NCBI RefSeq assembly: GCF_001514235.1
Contig: NZ_KQ948927.1
Span: 195,813-259,812, forward strand
Direction: 5' to 3'
From: Streptomyces caeruleatus
GTDB taxonomy: Bacteria; Actinomycetota; Actinomycetes; Streptomycetales; Streptomycetaceae
DNA length: 64,000 nucleotides
The first letter of the stretch is position 1, and each line of letters starts with the position of its first letter. The notes beneath the pieces are model-generated. The model did no database searches and was not told where the DNA came from. It saw only the letters and a program-made list of their open reading frames with translations. Shown piece by piece: positions 18,897-28,243 of the stretch. A program made the position numbers and the translations under genes.

Positions 18897-19031
18897 TCGG
18901 TGGGCGGGTGCGGGTAGTCGTTGGCTGGTCGCGCAGTTCCCCGCGCCCCTGGAGGTGGGTCCGCTGCACCTGCCCCAAGGGGCGCGGGGAACTGCGCGAG
19001 CAACCACGAACCACCCGCACCCGCCCACCGA
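18897..19031. repeat. Head-to-head pair of dispersed type A repeats (long inverted repeat)
   Basis: Two type A copies face each other. The inner arms, 18930-18950 and 18978-18998, are a perfect 21-bp inverted repeat, and homology extends imperfectly to about 54 bp per arm with a 27-nt spacer. It fills much of the 369-nt gap between the GntR gene and sucB. It can form a very stable hairpin or cruciform. Confidence 0.85.
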
Positions 19032-19059
19032 CGCACCGCACCGAGCTCTCAGGCGCCCC

Positions 19060-19104
19060 AACAAAAGCGGCGCCCCGCCCGGAGAAGTCCCGGACGGGGC
19101 GCCG
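19060..19104 (-). terminator. Rho-independent terminator of the lpdA-sucB operon
   Basis: Downstream of the sucB stop, CGGCGCCCCG-x-CCGG pairs with its complement (15 bp, one mismatch, about 7-nt loop). On the minus strand it is followed by CTTTTGTT, an unusually good U-tract for this genome. Confidence 0.85.
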
Positions 19105-19121
19105 TACTGCTTCGTCGGCGA

Positions 19122-20846
19122 TTACAGGCCGAGCTCGACCTCGAACTCGCCCGCTTCCAGGATCGCCTTGACCGCCGTCAGGTAACGGGCCGCGTCGGCG
19201 CCGTCGACCAGGCGGTGGTCGTAGGACAGGGTCAGGTACGTCATGTCGCGGACGCCGATGACCGTGCCCTCCTCGGTCTCGATGACCGCCGGGCGCTTGA
19301 CCGTGGCACCGATGCCGAGGATCGCGACCTGGCCCGGCGGCACGATGATCGTGTCGAAGAGCGCACCGCGCGAACCGGTGTTGGAGATGGTGAAGGTCGC
19401 GCCGGACAGCTCGTCGGGCGTGATCTTGTTGGCGCGGACCTTGCCCGCCAGGTCGGCCGTGGCCTTGGCGATGCCCGCGATGTTGAGGTCGCCGGCGTGC
19501 TTGATGACCGGGGTCATCAGGCCCTTCTCGGAGTCCACCGCGATACCGATGTTCTCGGTGTCGAAGTAGGTGATCGTGCCCTCGGCCTCGTTGATCTTGG
19601 CGTTGATCGGCGCGTGCGCCTTCAGCGCCTGGGCCGCGGCCTTGACGAAGAACGGCATCGGGGACAGCTTGACGCCCTCACGGGCGGCGAAGGAGTCCTT
19701 GGCCCGGGCCCGCAGCTTCATCAGACGCGTGACGTCGACCTCGACGACCGAGGACAGCTGCGCCTGCTCGTGCAGCGCCTTGACCATGTTGTCGCCGATG
19801 ACCTTGCGGATGCGCGGCATCTTGACGGTCTGGCCACGGAGGGGGGAGGCCTCCAGGGACGGCGCCTTCTTGGCGGCGGGGGCGGCATGGCCTCCGGCAG
19901 TCACAGCAGCGGCCGGAGCCGGAGCAGCGGCGGCGGCCTTCGCGGCCTCGGCGGCGGCGATGACGTCCTGCTTGCGGATACGGCCGCCGACGCCGGTGCC
20001 CTTGACGGCGCCCAGGTCGACGCCGTTCTCGGCGGCGAGCTTGCGCACCAGCGGGGTGACGTAGGCACCCTCGTCGGTCGCCTTGGCGGCGGCCGGAGCG
20101 GCCGGAGCCGGGGTGACCGGGGCCGGGGCGGCCGGCGCGGGAGCCGGAGCCGCGGGCTGGGCCGGAGCCGGGGCGGCAGCGGCGGGCGCGGCCGGAGCGG
20201 CGGGGGCCGGAGCCGGAGCGGCACCCGCGACGCCGATGACGGCCAGCTTGGCGCCGACCTCGGCCGTCTCGTCCTCGCCGACCACGATCTCCAGCAGCGT
20301 GCCGGAGGTGGGCGCGGGGATCTCGGTGTCGACCTTGTCCGTCGACACCTCCAGCAGCGGCTCGTCGGCCTCGACGCTGTCACCGACCGACTTCAGCCAG
20401 CGGGTGACGGTGCCCTCGGTGACGGACTCGCCGAGCGCGGGCAGGACGACGTCCGTGCCCTCGGCGGAGCCGGCGCCGGCGGCGGCCTCGGCGGTGGGAG
20501 CGGGGGCCGGGGCCGCCTGCTCGGTGGAGGGGGCGGCAGCGGCCGGCTCCGGAGCCGCGGCGGGCTCGGGCTCGGCGGCCGGGGCGGGGGCGGCCGCGGG
20601 GGCGCCCGTGCCGTCGTCGATCACGGCCAGCTCGGCGCCGACCTCGACCGTCTCGTCCTCGGCGACCTTGATGGAGGCCAGGACGCCGGCGGCGGGGGAG
20701 GGGATCTCGGTGTCGACCTTGTCGGTCGACACTTCGAGCAGGGGCTCGTCGGCCTCTACGCGCTCACCCTCGGCCTTCAGCCAGCGGGTGACAGTGCCCT
20801 CGGTGACGCTCTCGCCGAGCGCCGGAAGGGTTACGGAAACCGCCAT
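19122..20846 (-). CDS. sucB: 2-oxoacid dehydrogenase E2 with two lipoyl domains (actinobacterial SucB type)
   Basis: A 574-aa acyltransferase core of the 2-oxoacid dehydrogenase complexes. Two near-identical lipoyl domains (residues about 3-78 and 130-205) carry the lipoylated lysine in [10 protein letters not shown]. Long Ala-Pro linkers follow each. The peripheral-subunit-binding domain contains [15 protein letters not shown] (about 270), and the catalytic domain ends with the active-site [14 protein letters not shown]. In actinobacteria this protein is annotated as SucB but usually serves pyruvate dehydrogenase too. Cotranscribed after lpdA (61-nt gap). The duplicated lipoyl domains are an intragenic repeat. 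Confidence 0.95.
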   Translation of the reverse strand: MAVSVTLPALGESVTEGTVTRWLKAEGERVEADEPLLEVSTDKVDTEIPSPAAGVLASIKVAEDETVEVGAELAVIDDGTGAPAAAPAPAAEPEPAAAPEPAAAAPSTEQAAPAPAPTAEAAAGAGSAEGTDVVLPALGESVTEGTVTRWLKSVGDSVEADEPLLEVSTDKVDTEIPAPTSGTLLEIVVGEDETAEVGAKLAVIGVAGAAPAPAPAAPAAPAAAAPAPAQPAAPAPAPAAPAPVTPAPAAPAAAKATDEGAYVTPLVRKLAAENGVDLGAVKGTGVGGRIRKQDVIAAAEAAKAAAAAPAPAAAVTAGGHAAPAAKKAPSLEASPLRGQTVKMPRIRKVIGDNMVKALHEQAQLSSVVEVDVTRLMKLRARAKDSFAAREGVKLSPMPFFVKAAAQALKAHAPINAKINEAEGTITYFDTENIGIAVDSEKGLMTPVIKHAGDLNIAGIAKATADLAGKVRANKITPDELSGATFTISNTGSRGALFDTIIVPPGQVAILGIGATVKRPAVIETEEGTVIGVRDMTYLTLSYDHRLVDGADAARYLTAVKAILEAGEFEVELGL

Positions 20847-20907
20847 GGTTTCGGTTGCTCCTTACGAAATTGCGGAAGTCTGAGTCGTCGCTTCGTCGAC
20901 CGAGGGA

Positions 20908-22296
20908 TCAGTCGTGCGCGTGCAGCGGCTTGCCGGCCAGGGCCAGGTGGGCCTCGCCGAGCGCCTCGTTCTGCGTCGGGTGGGCGTGGATGAGCTGGGC
21001 GACCTCGGCCGGCAGCGCCTCCCAGTTGTAGATCAGCTGGGCTTCGCCGACCTGCTCGCCCATGCGGTCGCCGACCATGTGGACGCCGACGACGGCACCG
21101 TCCTTGACCTGGACGAGCTTGATCTCGCCCGCGGTGTTCAGGATCTTGCTCTTGCCGTTGCCCGCCAGGTTGTACTTCAGAGCGACGACCTTGTCCGCGC
21201 CGTAGATCTCCTTGGCCTTGGCCTCGGTGATACCGACGGAGGCGACCTCCGGGTGGCAGTACGTCACCCGCGGGACACCGTCGTAGTCGATCGGGACGGT
21301 CTTCAGACCGGCCAGACGCTCCGCCACCAGGATGCCCTCGGCGAAGCCGACGTGCGCGAGCTGGAGGGTCGGGACCAGGTCGCCGACGGCGGAGATGGTC
21401 GGGACGTTCGTCCGCATGTACTCGTCGACGAGGACGTAGCCGCGGTCCATGGCGACGCCCTGCTCCTCGTAGCCGAGACCGGCGGAGACCGGGCCGCGGC
21501 CGACGGCGACGAGCAGGACCTCGGCCTCGAACTCCTTGCCGTCGGCCAGGGTGACCTTGACGCCGTCGGCGGTGTACTCGGCCTTCGAGAAGAAGGTGCC
21601 CAGGTTGAACTTGATGCCGCGCTTGCGGAACGCGCGCTCAAGAAGCTTCGAGGAGTTCTCGTCCTCGACCGGGACGAGGTGCTTCAGGCCCTCGATGACG
21701 GTGACGTCCGCACCGAAGGACTTCCAGGCGGAGGCGAACTCGACGCCGATGACGCCGCCGCCCAGGATGATCGCGGACTTCGGCACGCGGTCCAGGACGA
21801 GGGCGTGGTCCGAGGAGATGATCCGGTTGCCGTCGATCTCCAGGCCCGGCAGCGACTTCGGCACGGAGCCGGTCGCCAGCAGGACGTGGCGGCCCTGGAC
21901 ACGCTGGCCGTTCACGTCGACGGAGGTCGGGGAGGAGAGACGCCCCTCACCCTCGATGTACGTCACCTTGCGGGAGGCGACAAGTCCCTGGAGACCCTTG
22001 TACAGGCCGGCGATCACGCCGTCCTTGTACTTGTGGACCCCGGCGATGTCGATGCCCTCGAAGGTGGCCTTGACGCCGAACTGCTCGCTCTCGCGGGCCT
22101 GGTCGGCGATCTCGCCCGCGTGCAGCAGGGCCTTGGTGGGGATGCAACCCCGGTGCAGGCAGGTGCCGCCGACCTTGTCCTTCTCGATCAGGGCGACGTC
22201 CAGGCCCAGCTGCGCCCCGCGCAGGGCCGCGGCGTAACCGCCACTACCACCGCCGAGGATCACTAGGTCGAAAACGGTGCTGGCGTCGTTCGCCAC
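20908..22296 (-). CDS. lpdA: Dihydrolipoyl dehydrogenase (E3)
   Basis: A 462-aa FAD disulfide oxidoreductase that reoxidises dihydrolipoyl groups with NAD. N-terminal FAD loop VILGGGSGGYAAAL, redox-active disulfide GGTCLHRGCIPTK, NAD-binding GGGVIGVEFAS, and the C-terminal dimer-interface motif HAHPTQNEALGEAH with the catalytic His-Glu pair. The GTG at 22296 is preceded by GGAGG at a 7-nt spacing, which rules out the in-frame upstream ATG. First gene of the lpdA-sucB unit. Confidence 0.96.
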   Translation of the reverse strand: MANDASTVFDLVILGGGSGGYAAALRGAQLGLDVALIEKDKVGGTCLHRGCIPTKALLHAGEIADQARESEQFGVKATFEGIDIAGVHKYKDGVIAGLYKGLQGLVASRKVTYIEGEGRLSSPTSVDVNGQRVQGRHVLLATGSVPKSLPGLEIDGNRIISSDHALVLDRVPKSAIILGGGVIGVEFASAWKSFGADVTVIEGLKHLVPVEDENSSKLLERAFRKRGIKFNLGTFFSKAEYTADGVKVTLADGKEFEAEVLLVAVGRGPVSAGLGYEEQGVAMDRGYVLVDEYMRTNVPTISAVGDLVPTLQLAHVGFAEGILVAERLAGLKTVPIDYDGVPRVTYCHPEVASVGITEAKAKEIYGADKVVALKYNLAGNGKSKILNTAGEIKLVQVKDGAVVGVHMVGDRMGEQVGEAQLIYNWEALPAEVAQLIHAHPTQNEALGEAHLALAGKPLHAHD

Positions 22297-22502
22297 GTCA
22301 CGTCCTCCATGCATGTGCGCCTACGCCGGTCAGCGGTGACCGGTCGGCGGCTGGTGTCCGGCCGCTCTTTCTTCGGCCCTGTGGTGGGGCCCTGTCCTGC
22401 CGAGCCCCATCTTCGCACTTGTCCACACCGAACGAGACGCCGGGCCGGTGTGTGAGACGTCCCACCTTCGGCTTCCAGGCACGGGGCGCGGTCATGCCGG
22501 TA

Positions 22503-22551
22503 AGGGGCGCGGGGAACTGCGCGACAAGCCACATGCGGCCCGCAGCCGCCA
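22503..22551 (+). repeat. Dispersed GC-rich repeat, type A
   Basis: Copy reading AAGGGGCGCGGGGAACTGCG then CGACAAGCCAC, followed by the usual CCGCAGCCGCC tail. It lies in the 334-nt gap between lpdA and pepA, upstream of lpdA and downstream of pepA. Apart from this and the hairpin at 22580, that gap shows nothing recognisable. Confidence 0.8.
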
Positions 22552-22579
22552 CAAGACGGACTGGACCGAGCTGGGTGGC

Positions 22580-22616
22580 GACGGGGCCTCGCCCTACCCG
22601 CGCGCGAGGCCCCGTC
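22580..22616 (-). terminator. Hairpin terminator downstream of pepA
   Basis: GACGGGGCCTCGC (22580-22592) pairs with GCGAGGCCCCGTC (22604-22616), 13 bp and 11-nt loop, starting 15 nt after the pepA stop. No U-tract. Confidence 0.75.
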
Positions 22617-22630
22617 AACAAGAACCGACG

Positions 22631-24172
22631 TCAGCCCAGGTCACCGGCAGCCGTGAGCTCGGCAAGCCGCACCAGCGTCCGCACCGCAGACCCCGTACCC
22701 CCCTTGGGGGTGTACCCGAAGGCCCCGCCCTCGTTGAACGCAGGCCCCGCGATGTCCAGGTGCGCCCACGTGATCCCCTCGCCCACGAACTCCCGCAGGA
22801 AGAGCCCGGCGACCAGCCCGCCACCCATCCGCTCACCCATGTTGGCGATGTCGGCGGTGGGCGAGTCCATCCCCTTGCGCAGGTGCTCCGGCAGCGGCAT
22901 CGGCCACGACGCCTCCCCGACCTCCTCGGCCGCCTCCACGATCGCGGAGCGGAACGCGTCGTCGTTGGCCATGACACCGAACGTCCGGTTCCCCAGCGCC
23001 AGCACCATCGCACCGGTCAGCGTCGCCACGTCCACGATCGCGTCCGGCTTCTCCTGCGACGCCGCCCACAGCGCGTCCGCCAGCACCAGCCGGCCCTCCG
23101 CGTCCGTGTTGAGGACCTCGACGGTCTTGCCGCTGTACATGCGCAGCACGTCACCGGGGCGCACGGCGGAACCCGAGGGCATGTTCTCGGCCAGCGCCAG
23201 CCAGCCGGTGATGTTCACCTGGAGGCCGAGGCGCGCGGCGGCCACGACGGCGGCGAACACGGCGGCCGCGCCGCTCATGTCGCACTTCATCGTCTCGTTG
23301 TGCCCGGCCGGCTTCAGCGAGATGCCGCCCGAGTCGTAGGTGATGCCCTTGCCGACCAGGGCGAGGTGCTTGTCCGCCTTGGAGTGCGTGTACGACAGCT
23401 TCACCAGCCGCGGAGCGGCCGCCGAGCCGGAGCCGACGCCGAGGATGCCGCCGTAGCCGCCGTTGGTCAGCGCCTTCTCGTCGAGCACCTGCACCTTGAT
23501 GCCGTGTTCCTTGCCGGCCGCCGTGGCGATGGCGGCGAAGGACTCGGGGGTGAGGTCGTTGGGCGGGGTGTTGATCAGGTCGCGGGCGCGGTTCAGCTCC
23601 TCGACGACGGCGGTGGCACGCTCCAGCGCGGCCTTGTGCTCCTTGTCGCGGGGCTTGCCGCCGAGCAGCGCGGCCTCGGCGAGAGGGGCCTTGCCGTTCT
23701 TCTTCGCCGATACGTTCTTGCCGTTGTCCTTGTAGGCGTCGAAGGAGTACGCCCCGAGCAGCACGCCCTCGGCGACGGCACCGATGTCACCGGCGTCGCC
23801 CAGCGGCAGCGCGAACGCGGCCTTCTTCGAACCGGCGAGGGCGCGGGCGGCGACACCGGCGGCCTTGCGCAGCGCCTCGCCGTCGTACTCGCCGTCCTTC
23901 TCCGGCGCGGCACCCAGGCCGACCGCCACCACGAGCGGGGCCTTGAACCCGGCGGGCGCGGGGAGCTTCGTCACCTCGCCCTCGGCACCCGAGGCGCCGA
24001 GGGTCTCCAGGACGCCGGCGAGCCTGCCGTCGTACGCCTTGTCCACGGCCTCGGCGCCCGGTGCGACGACCGGGCCCGCCGCCTTGGAGCCGGCGCCCTT
24101 GGCGACACCGATCACGATCGCGTCGGCGCGCAGGCCGGGCGCCGCGGCGGTGCTGAGAGTGAGAGCAGTCAC
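22631..24172 (-). CDS. pepA: Leucyl aminopeptidase (M17 family)
   Basis: A 513-aa cytosolic dizinc/dimanganese exopeptidase removing N-terminal residues. The C-terminal catalytic domain carries GKGITYDSGGISLKP (metal and catalytic lysine) and the signature NTDAEGRLVLADAL (metal-binding D and E, catalytic R). The N-terminal domain is the less conserved M17 regulatory fold. Length is normal. The ATG at 24172 is followed by a conventional Ala/Leu-rich start. It stands alone between the lpdA promoter region and the divergent polysaccharide gene cluster; no functional link to either is evident. Confidence 0.95.
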   Translation of the reverse strand: MTALTLSTAAAPGLRADAIVIGVAKGAGSKAAGPVVAPGAEAVDKAYDGRLAGVLETLGASGAEGEVTKLPAPAGFKAPLVVAVGLGAAPEKDGEYDGEALRKAAGVAARALAGSKKAAFALPLGDAGDIGAVAEGVLLGAYSFDAYKDNGKNVSAKKNGKAPLAEAALLGGKPRDKEHKAALERATAVVEELNRARDLINTPPNDLTPESFAAIATAAGKEHGIKVQVLDEKALTNGGYGGILGVGSGSAAAPRLVKLSYTHSKADKHLALVGKGITYDSGGISLKPAGHNETMKCDMSGAAAVFAAVVAAARLGLQVNITGWLALAENMPSGSAVRPGDVLRMYSGKTVEVLNTDAEGRLVLADALWAASQEKPDAIVDVATLTGAMVLALGNRTFGVMANDDAFRSAIVEAAEEVGEASWPMPLPEHLRKGMDSPTADIANMGERMGGGLVAGLFLREFVGEGITWAHLDIAGPAFNEGGAFGYTPKGGTGSAVRTLVRLAELTAAGDLG

Positions 24173-24342
24173 GGTGGTGAAATCTCGCTTCCGATGTGAA
24201 GTTTGCGATGGCCGAAAACGTGTGGGTCGACCGGGCCCGACGGCCGACCCTATTTCCGACCCACTGACGCGGTCTCAACGGGTGCGGTATCAGCGGGGCC
24301 TTCCCCGGCACGGCGAACACTCGGGACGAGCCTACGCTCGTG

Positions 24343-24356
24343 TGAGCGTTCGCTCA
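24343..24356. promoter_or_regulatory. TetR-type palindrome upstream of the exopolysaccharide-like cluster
   Basis: TGAGCG-TT-CGCTCA, similar in form to TetR-family operators of Streptomyces. It lies about 190 nt upstream of the deacetylase-like gene, in a 370-nt divergent gap with pepA. The rest of that gap has no recognisable feature except a purine-rich ribosome site just before 24543. No TetR gene is in the window, so the regulator, if any, acts from elsewhere. Confidence 0.35.
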
Positions 24357-24542
24357 TTCCTACGGGCGTTCACCCGTCGGTGGCGTCACGGTCATTTCTT
24401 GATCCTCCGCCTTGGTGAGCTGAGTCACACTCGTCTGGTTCCGGTGAGCGGTCAGCTTGCCGGTTTGCATGATTTCCACGGATCCTCCGCCGATTCACCG
24501 CAAGCGGCCACAAGGGGATCTTCTGGGGGGAAGGGGCGACCA

Positions 24543-26576
24543 ATGGCGCAGAGTGCGCACAGATGGAGAAACTCGGCCGCTGTCGTGGCGGCCACCGGTC
24601 TGCTGGCGCTGGGTCTGGGAGTGCCCGGCGCCGCGGCCGCCGCACAGCCGCGGATCGATCTCAGGGTGCTGGTCGTGGACAACGGCGACAGCCCCGTCCG
24701 GGCGATCACCGCCCAGCTGAAGAGCACCGGCATCCCGTACACCACCGTCGACCTGAACGACGCGAACCGCCCGGCCATCACGGCCACGTTCCTCAGCGAC
24801 ACGGTGAACGGCACGCCCCGCGCCAAGTACCAGGGCGTCGTCCTGCCCAACGAGGCGCCCTTCGGGGAGGGGTCCGCCGAGCAGACCGCGCTGGAGAGCT
24901 ACGAGCGGACCTACGGCATCCCGCAGGTCGACGCCTACACCTGGGCCCACCCGGGCGTCGGCCTCGACTACACCAGCGAGGGCGGCTGGACCGGGTCACT
25001 CGACGGGCAGGAGGCAGCCGTCACGACCGCGGGCAAGGCGGGGTACTTCGGCTACCTCGACGGCGCCTTCCGGTTCGAGGACAACGACCCGGCCGTACTG
25101 GAGAGTTACGGCTTCGTCGCCCGGCCCCGGGCCGGCTTCACCAGCTATGTCGACGCCCCCGTGCCCGCCGGCTCCGGGCGCGGCAGCCTGATCGGCGAGT
25201 ACAGCCACGACGGCCGCCGCGAGCTGGTGGTGACCTTCGCCTACAACGAGTACCAGCAGCAGTTCCGGGTCCTCGCCCGCGGCATCGTCGAATGGCTGAC
25301 GCAGGGCGTGCACCTGGGGCAGGCGCGCAACTACTTCGCGGTGCACGTCGACGACGTCTTCGCGCCCGACGCCCGCTGGGACACCGCACGCAACTGCACG
25401 CCGGGCGACATCGACTGCGTGGGCGGCCCCGGCGAGGAGGTCCCGCCGATCCGGATGACCGCCGAGGACGCCGTGCACGCCGCGCAGTGGCAGCGGCAGC
25501 GCGGCTTCAAGCTGGACATGGTCTACAACGCCGGCTCCGGCGAGGAGTGGAAGAGCGAGAACGGCGGCACCGACCCGCTCACCGACCGGCTGCTCGCCGA
25601 CAAGGCGCAGTACCGCTGGATCAACCACACCTACACGCACCCCTTCCTCGGCTGCGTCCAGGACACCTCGACCGTCCCGTGGAGCTGCGCCAGGAACGCC
25701 GACGGCTCGACGAGGTACATGAGCCGCGCGGACATCTCCGCGCAGATCCGCGACAACCACAACTGGGGCGTCGCCAAGGGCCTCCCGCTCGACCGCACGG
25801 AACTCGTGACCGGCGAGCACTCCGGCCTGAAGACCCTCCCGCAGCAGCCCGCCGACAACCCCAACCTGGCCGGCGCCCTCGCCGACAACGGCGTCACGTG
25901 GATCGCCTCCGACAACTCCCGCGACCCCGCCCAGCGTTCGGTGGGCGCCGCCCGGACCGTGCCCCGGTACCCGATGAACGTCTACTACAACGTGGGCACC
26001 GAGGAGGAGATGGTCGACGAGTACAACTGGATCTACACCTCCACGGCCGACGGCGGCAGCGGCATCTGCGCGACCAACCCCGCCTCCACCTGCCTGGACG
26101 CGCCCCTGGACCTGACCACCGGGTACGGCGAGTACATCGTCCCGCTGGAGGCCCGTACCGCCCTCGGGCATGCGATCAGCAACGACCCGCGCCCGCACTA
26201 CGCCCACCAGTCCAACCTCGCCGAGGACCGGACGCTCTACCCGGTCCTGGACAAGGTCCTCACCGACTACCAGTCGCTCTTCGCCGACAACACCCCCGTC
26301 GAGAACCTCGCCCAGAGCGCCATCGGCACCGAACTCCAACGCCGCGCCACCTGGCAGACCGCCGTGGCCAACGGCTCCGTCACGGCGTACCGCATCGGCA
26401 AGACGGTCACCGTCAAAGCGCCCAACGGGACATTGATCCCCGTGACCGCGCCGGAGGGCACGACCAAGCAACTCCTGCTCGGAACCTCCGCGTTCGGGAC
26501 GCCGTACGCGGGCAGCCGCTCGGCCTGGACCAAGCCGGAGCTTCTGCAAAGCGCCATCACCTTGAAGTTGCCGTAG
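24543..26576 (+). CDS. Secreted polysaccharide deacetylase-like protein (Agd3/CE18-like)
   Basis: A 677-aa exported protein. Signal peptide residues 1-34 end with PGAAAAA. The mature N-terminal part (38-260) is a beta/alpha domain of possible carbohydrate-binding type. A deacetylase-like domain starts near 263 with AVHVDDVF (H268, D270, D271) and has a second metal-like site WINHTYTHPF (H362, H366). This is the D/H plus HxxxH arrangement of NodB-like carbohydrate esterases. Length and layout resemble fungal Agd3, which deacetylates galactosaminogalactan, and the deacetylase part of PelA. The ATG at 24543 follows GGGGGAAGGGG. It opens a five-gene polysaccharide unit. Confidence 0.7.
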   Translation: MAQSAHRWRNSAAVVAATGLLALGLGVPGAAAAAQPRIDLRVLVVDNGDSPVRAITAQLKSTGIPYTTVDLNDANRPAITATFLSDTVNGTPRAKYQGVVLPNEAPFGEGSAEQTALESYERTYGIPQVDAYTWAHPGVGLDYTSEGGWTGSLDGQEAAVTTAGKAGYFGYLDGAFRFEDNDPAVLESYGFVARPRAGFTSYVDAPVPAGSGRGSLIGEYSHDGRRELVVTFAYNEYQQQFRVLARGIVEWLTQGVHLGQARNYFAVHVDDVFAPDARWDTARNCTPGDIDCVGGPGEEVPPIRMTAEDAVHAAQWQRQRGFKLDMVYNAGSGEEWKSENGGTDPLTDRLLADKAQYRWINHTYTHPFLGCVQDTSTVPWSCARNADGSTRYMSRADISAQIRDNHNWGVAKGLPLDRTELVTGEHSGLKTLPQQPADNPNLAGALADNGVTWIASDNSRDPAQRSVGAARTVPRYPMNVYYNVGTEEEMVDEYNWIYTSTADGGSGICATNPASTCLDAPLDLTTGYGEYIVPLEARTALGHAISNDPRPHYAHQSNLAEDRTLYPVLDKVLTDYQSLFADNTPVENLAQSAIGTELQRRATWQTAVANGSVTAYRIGKTVTVKAPNGTLIPVTAPEGTTKQLLLGTSAFGTPYAGSRSAWTKPELLQSAITLKLP

Positions 26577-26581
26577 GGCAT

Positions 26582-26655
26582 CGCCCCCTTCTTTGGGGGC
26601 GCGGGGCTGTTTTGGACTTGCGGCTACCGCCGCGTGGGCGCGACCAGCCACGACG
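26582..26655 (+). repeat. Hairpin plus dispersed repeat type B between deacetylase-like gene and pelF-like gene
   Basis: CGCCCCC-TTCTTT-GGGGGCG forms a 7-bp hairpin 5 nt after the upstream stop and runs into a type B repeat (26595-26655). Type B keeps the GGGGCGCGGGG head and GCGCGACCAGCCAC tail of type A but has a longer middle with TTGCGGCTACCGCCGCGTGG, itself a small stem. It could attenuate transcription into the glycosyltransferase genes. Confidence 0.75.
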
Positions 26656-26722
26656 CGGCGGTGGCCGGGGTCCGGGCAGCAGTTCCCCGCACATCATCAG
26701 CACAACAGGGGGAAGCCCAGCC

Positions 26723-28243
26723 ATGCCTACAGGCCGCCACGTCACCATGCTCACCGAAGGCACCTACCCACACGTCCACGGCGGAGTCAGCACCTGGTGC
26801 GACCAGCTCGTCAAGGGCATGCCCGAGGTCGACTTCCACATCGTCTCGCTCACCGGAACCGGCCGCGAACCGGTCACCTGGGAGCTGCCGCCCAACGTCC
26901 ACCGGCACACCTCCGTACCGACCTGGGGCCCGCGTCCAGGGCACAAACGGCCTCCGTACGGCAGGTCCCGGCGCCGTTTCCTCGACGCCTACGAGCGTTT
27001 CCTGCTCTCCTTCCTGGACCCCGACGCGCACTGCGACTTCGGTGAGGCCCTGGACGAGCTGGCCGAACTCGCCCGCGACGGACGGCTGTCGGCGGCCCTG
27101 CGCACCGAGTCGGCGCTGCGGTCGCTGATGTGGATATGGACGATGCCGCATCTGCCGACCGCGGCCGCCGACCCGACCGTCCACGACGCACTGACCGCGA
27201 CCGACCTGCTGGAACACGCCCTGCGCCCGCTCGGGATCCGGATCCCCGAGGACTCGGTCGCCCACGCGGTGAGCAGCGGCCTCGCCACGCTCCCCGCCCT
27301 CGCCGCCCGCAGACTGGACGGCGTGCCGTTCCTCCTGACCGAGCACGGCATCTATCTGCGCGAGCGCTACCTCGGTTACCGCAGCGACGCCCAGCGCTGG
27401 CCGGTGAAGGCGTTCATGCTCGGCTTCTACCGTGAACTGAATTCACACGGTTACCGCACGGCCGACCTGATCACACCGTGCAACCAGTACAACCGCCGCT
27501 GGGAGGAGCGCGGCGGCGCCGACGCCGACAAGATCCGCACCGTGTACAACGGCGTCGACCCGCACGCCTTCCCGCACGCCGGCCCCGAGCCCGAGGTCCC
27601 GACCCTCACCTGGTGCGGCCGCGTCGACCCCATCAAGGACCTGAAGACCCTCCTGCGGGCCTACGCCATGGTCCGCGCCGAACTCCCGGAGACCCGGCTG
27701 CGCCTGTTCGGCCCGGTCCCGCCCGGCGGCGAGGCCTACCGCACCGAACTGGAGAAGCTCGCCGCCGAACTCGGCGTGACGGACGGCCTGACCTTCGAGG
27801 GCCGCATCAGCGAGGTCTGGCGCGCCTACGCCGCCGGTCACGTCGTCATGCTGTCGTCCATCTCCGAGGGCTTCCCGTTCTCCATCATCGAGGCCATGTC
27901 CTGCGGCCGTACGACCGTCTCGACGGACGTCGGGGGAGTGCGCGAGGCCGTCGGCGACACCGGCCTGGTCGTCCCGCCGCGCGAACCGGAGAAGATGGCC
28001 GCCGCCGCGCTGACCCTGCTCCGCGACGACGAACGACGCCTGGAACTGGGCGAGTCGGCCCGACAGCGCGTCATCGACCGCTTCACGCTGCGCCGCTCCG
28101 TGGACAACTTCCGGACGATCTACCAGGAGCTCGCGGGCGGCGCCGAGGTCTACGAGCCCACGCTGGAGACGGTCGCCGACTGGACCCTCGAACTGCGCGA
28201 CCCCTGGTACGAGAAGGTCGCGACGGACGGAACCGGCTGGTGA
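26723..28243 (+). CDS. PelF-like GT4 glycosyltransferase
   Basis: A 506-aa cytoplasmic enzyme of the PelF type (N-terminal DUF3492 followed by GT4). N-terminal family signature MLTEGTYPHVHGGVSTWCDQ, then DFHIVSLTG, FLLTEHGIYLRERYL, and the GT-B donor-side motifs VYNGVDP, WCGRVDPIKDLKTLLRAY and SSISEGFPFSIIEAMSCGR (E-x7-E region). PelF polymerises UDP-GlcNAc/GalNAc into the Pel polysaccharide in Gram-negative and some Gram-positive bacteria. The ATG has AGGGGGA upstream. The stop overlaps the start of the next gene (GTGA), so the two are translationally coupled. Confidence 0.88.
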   Translation: MPTGRHVTMLTEGTYPHVHGGVSTWCDQLVKGMPEVDFHIVSLTGTGREPVTWELPPNVHRHTSVPTWGPRPGHKRPPYGRSRRRFLDAYERFLLSFLDPDAHCDFGEALDELAELARDGRLSAALRTESALRSLMWIWTMPHLPTAAADPTVHDALTATDLLEHALRPLGIRIPEDSVAHAVSSGLATLPALAARRLDGVPFLLTEHGIYLRERYLGYRSDAQRWPVKAFMLGFYRELNSHGYRTADLITPCNQYNRRWEERGGADADKIRTVYNGVDPHAFPHAGPEPEVPTLTWCGRVDPIKDLKTLLRAYAMVRAELPETRLRLFGPVPPGGEAYRTELEKLAAELGVTDGLTFEGRISEVWRAYAAGHVVMLSSISEGFPFSIIEAMSCGRTTVSTDVGGVREAVGDTGLVVPPREPEKMAAAALTLLRDDERRLELGESARQRVIDRFTLRRSVDNFRTIYQELAGGAEVYEPTLETVADWTLELRDPWYEKVATDGTGW

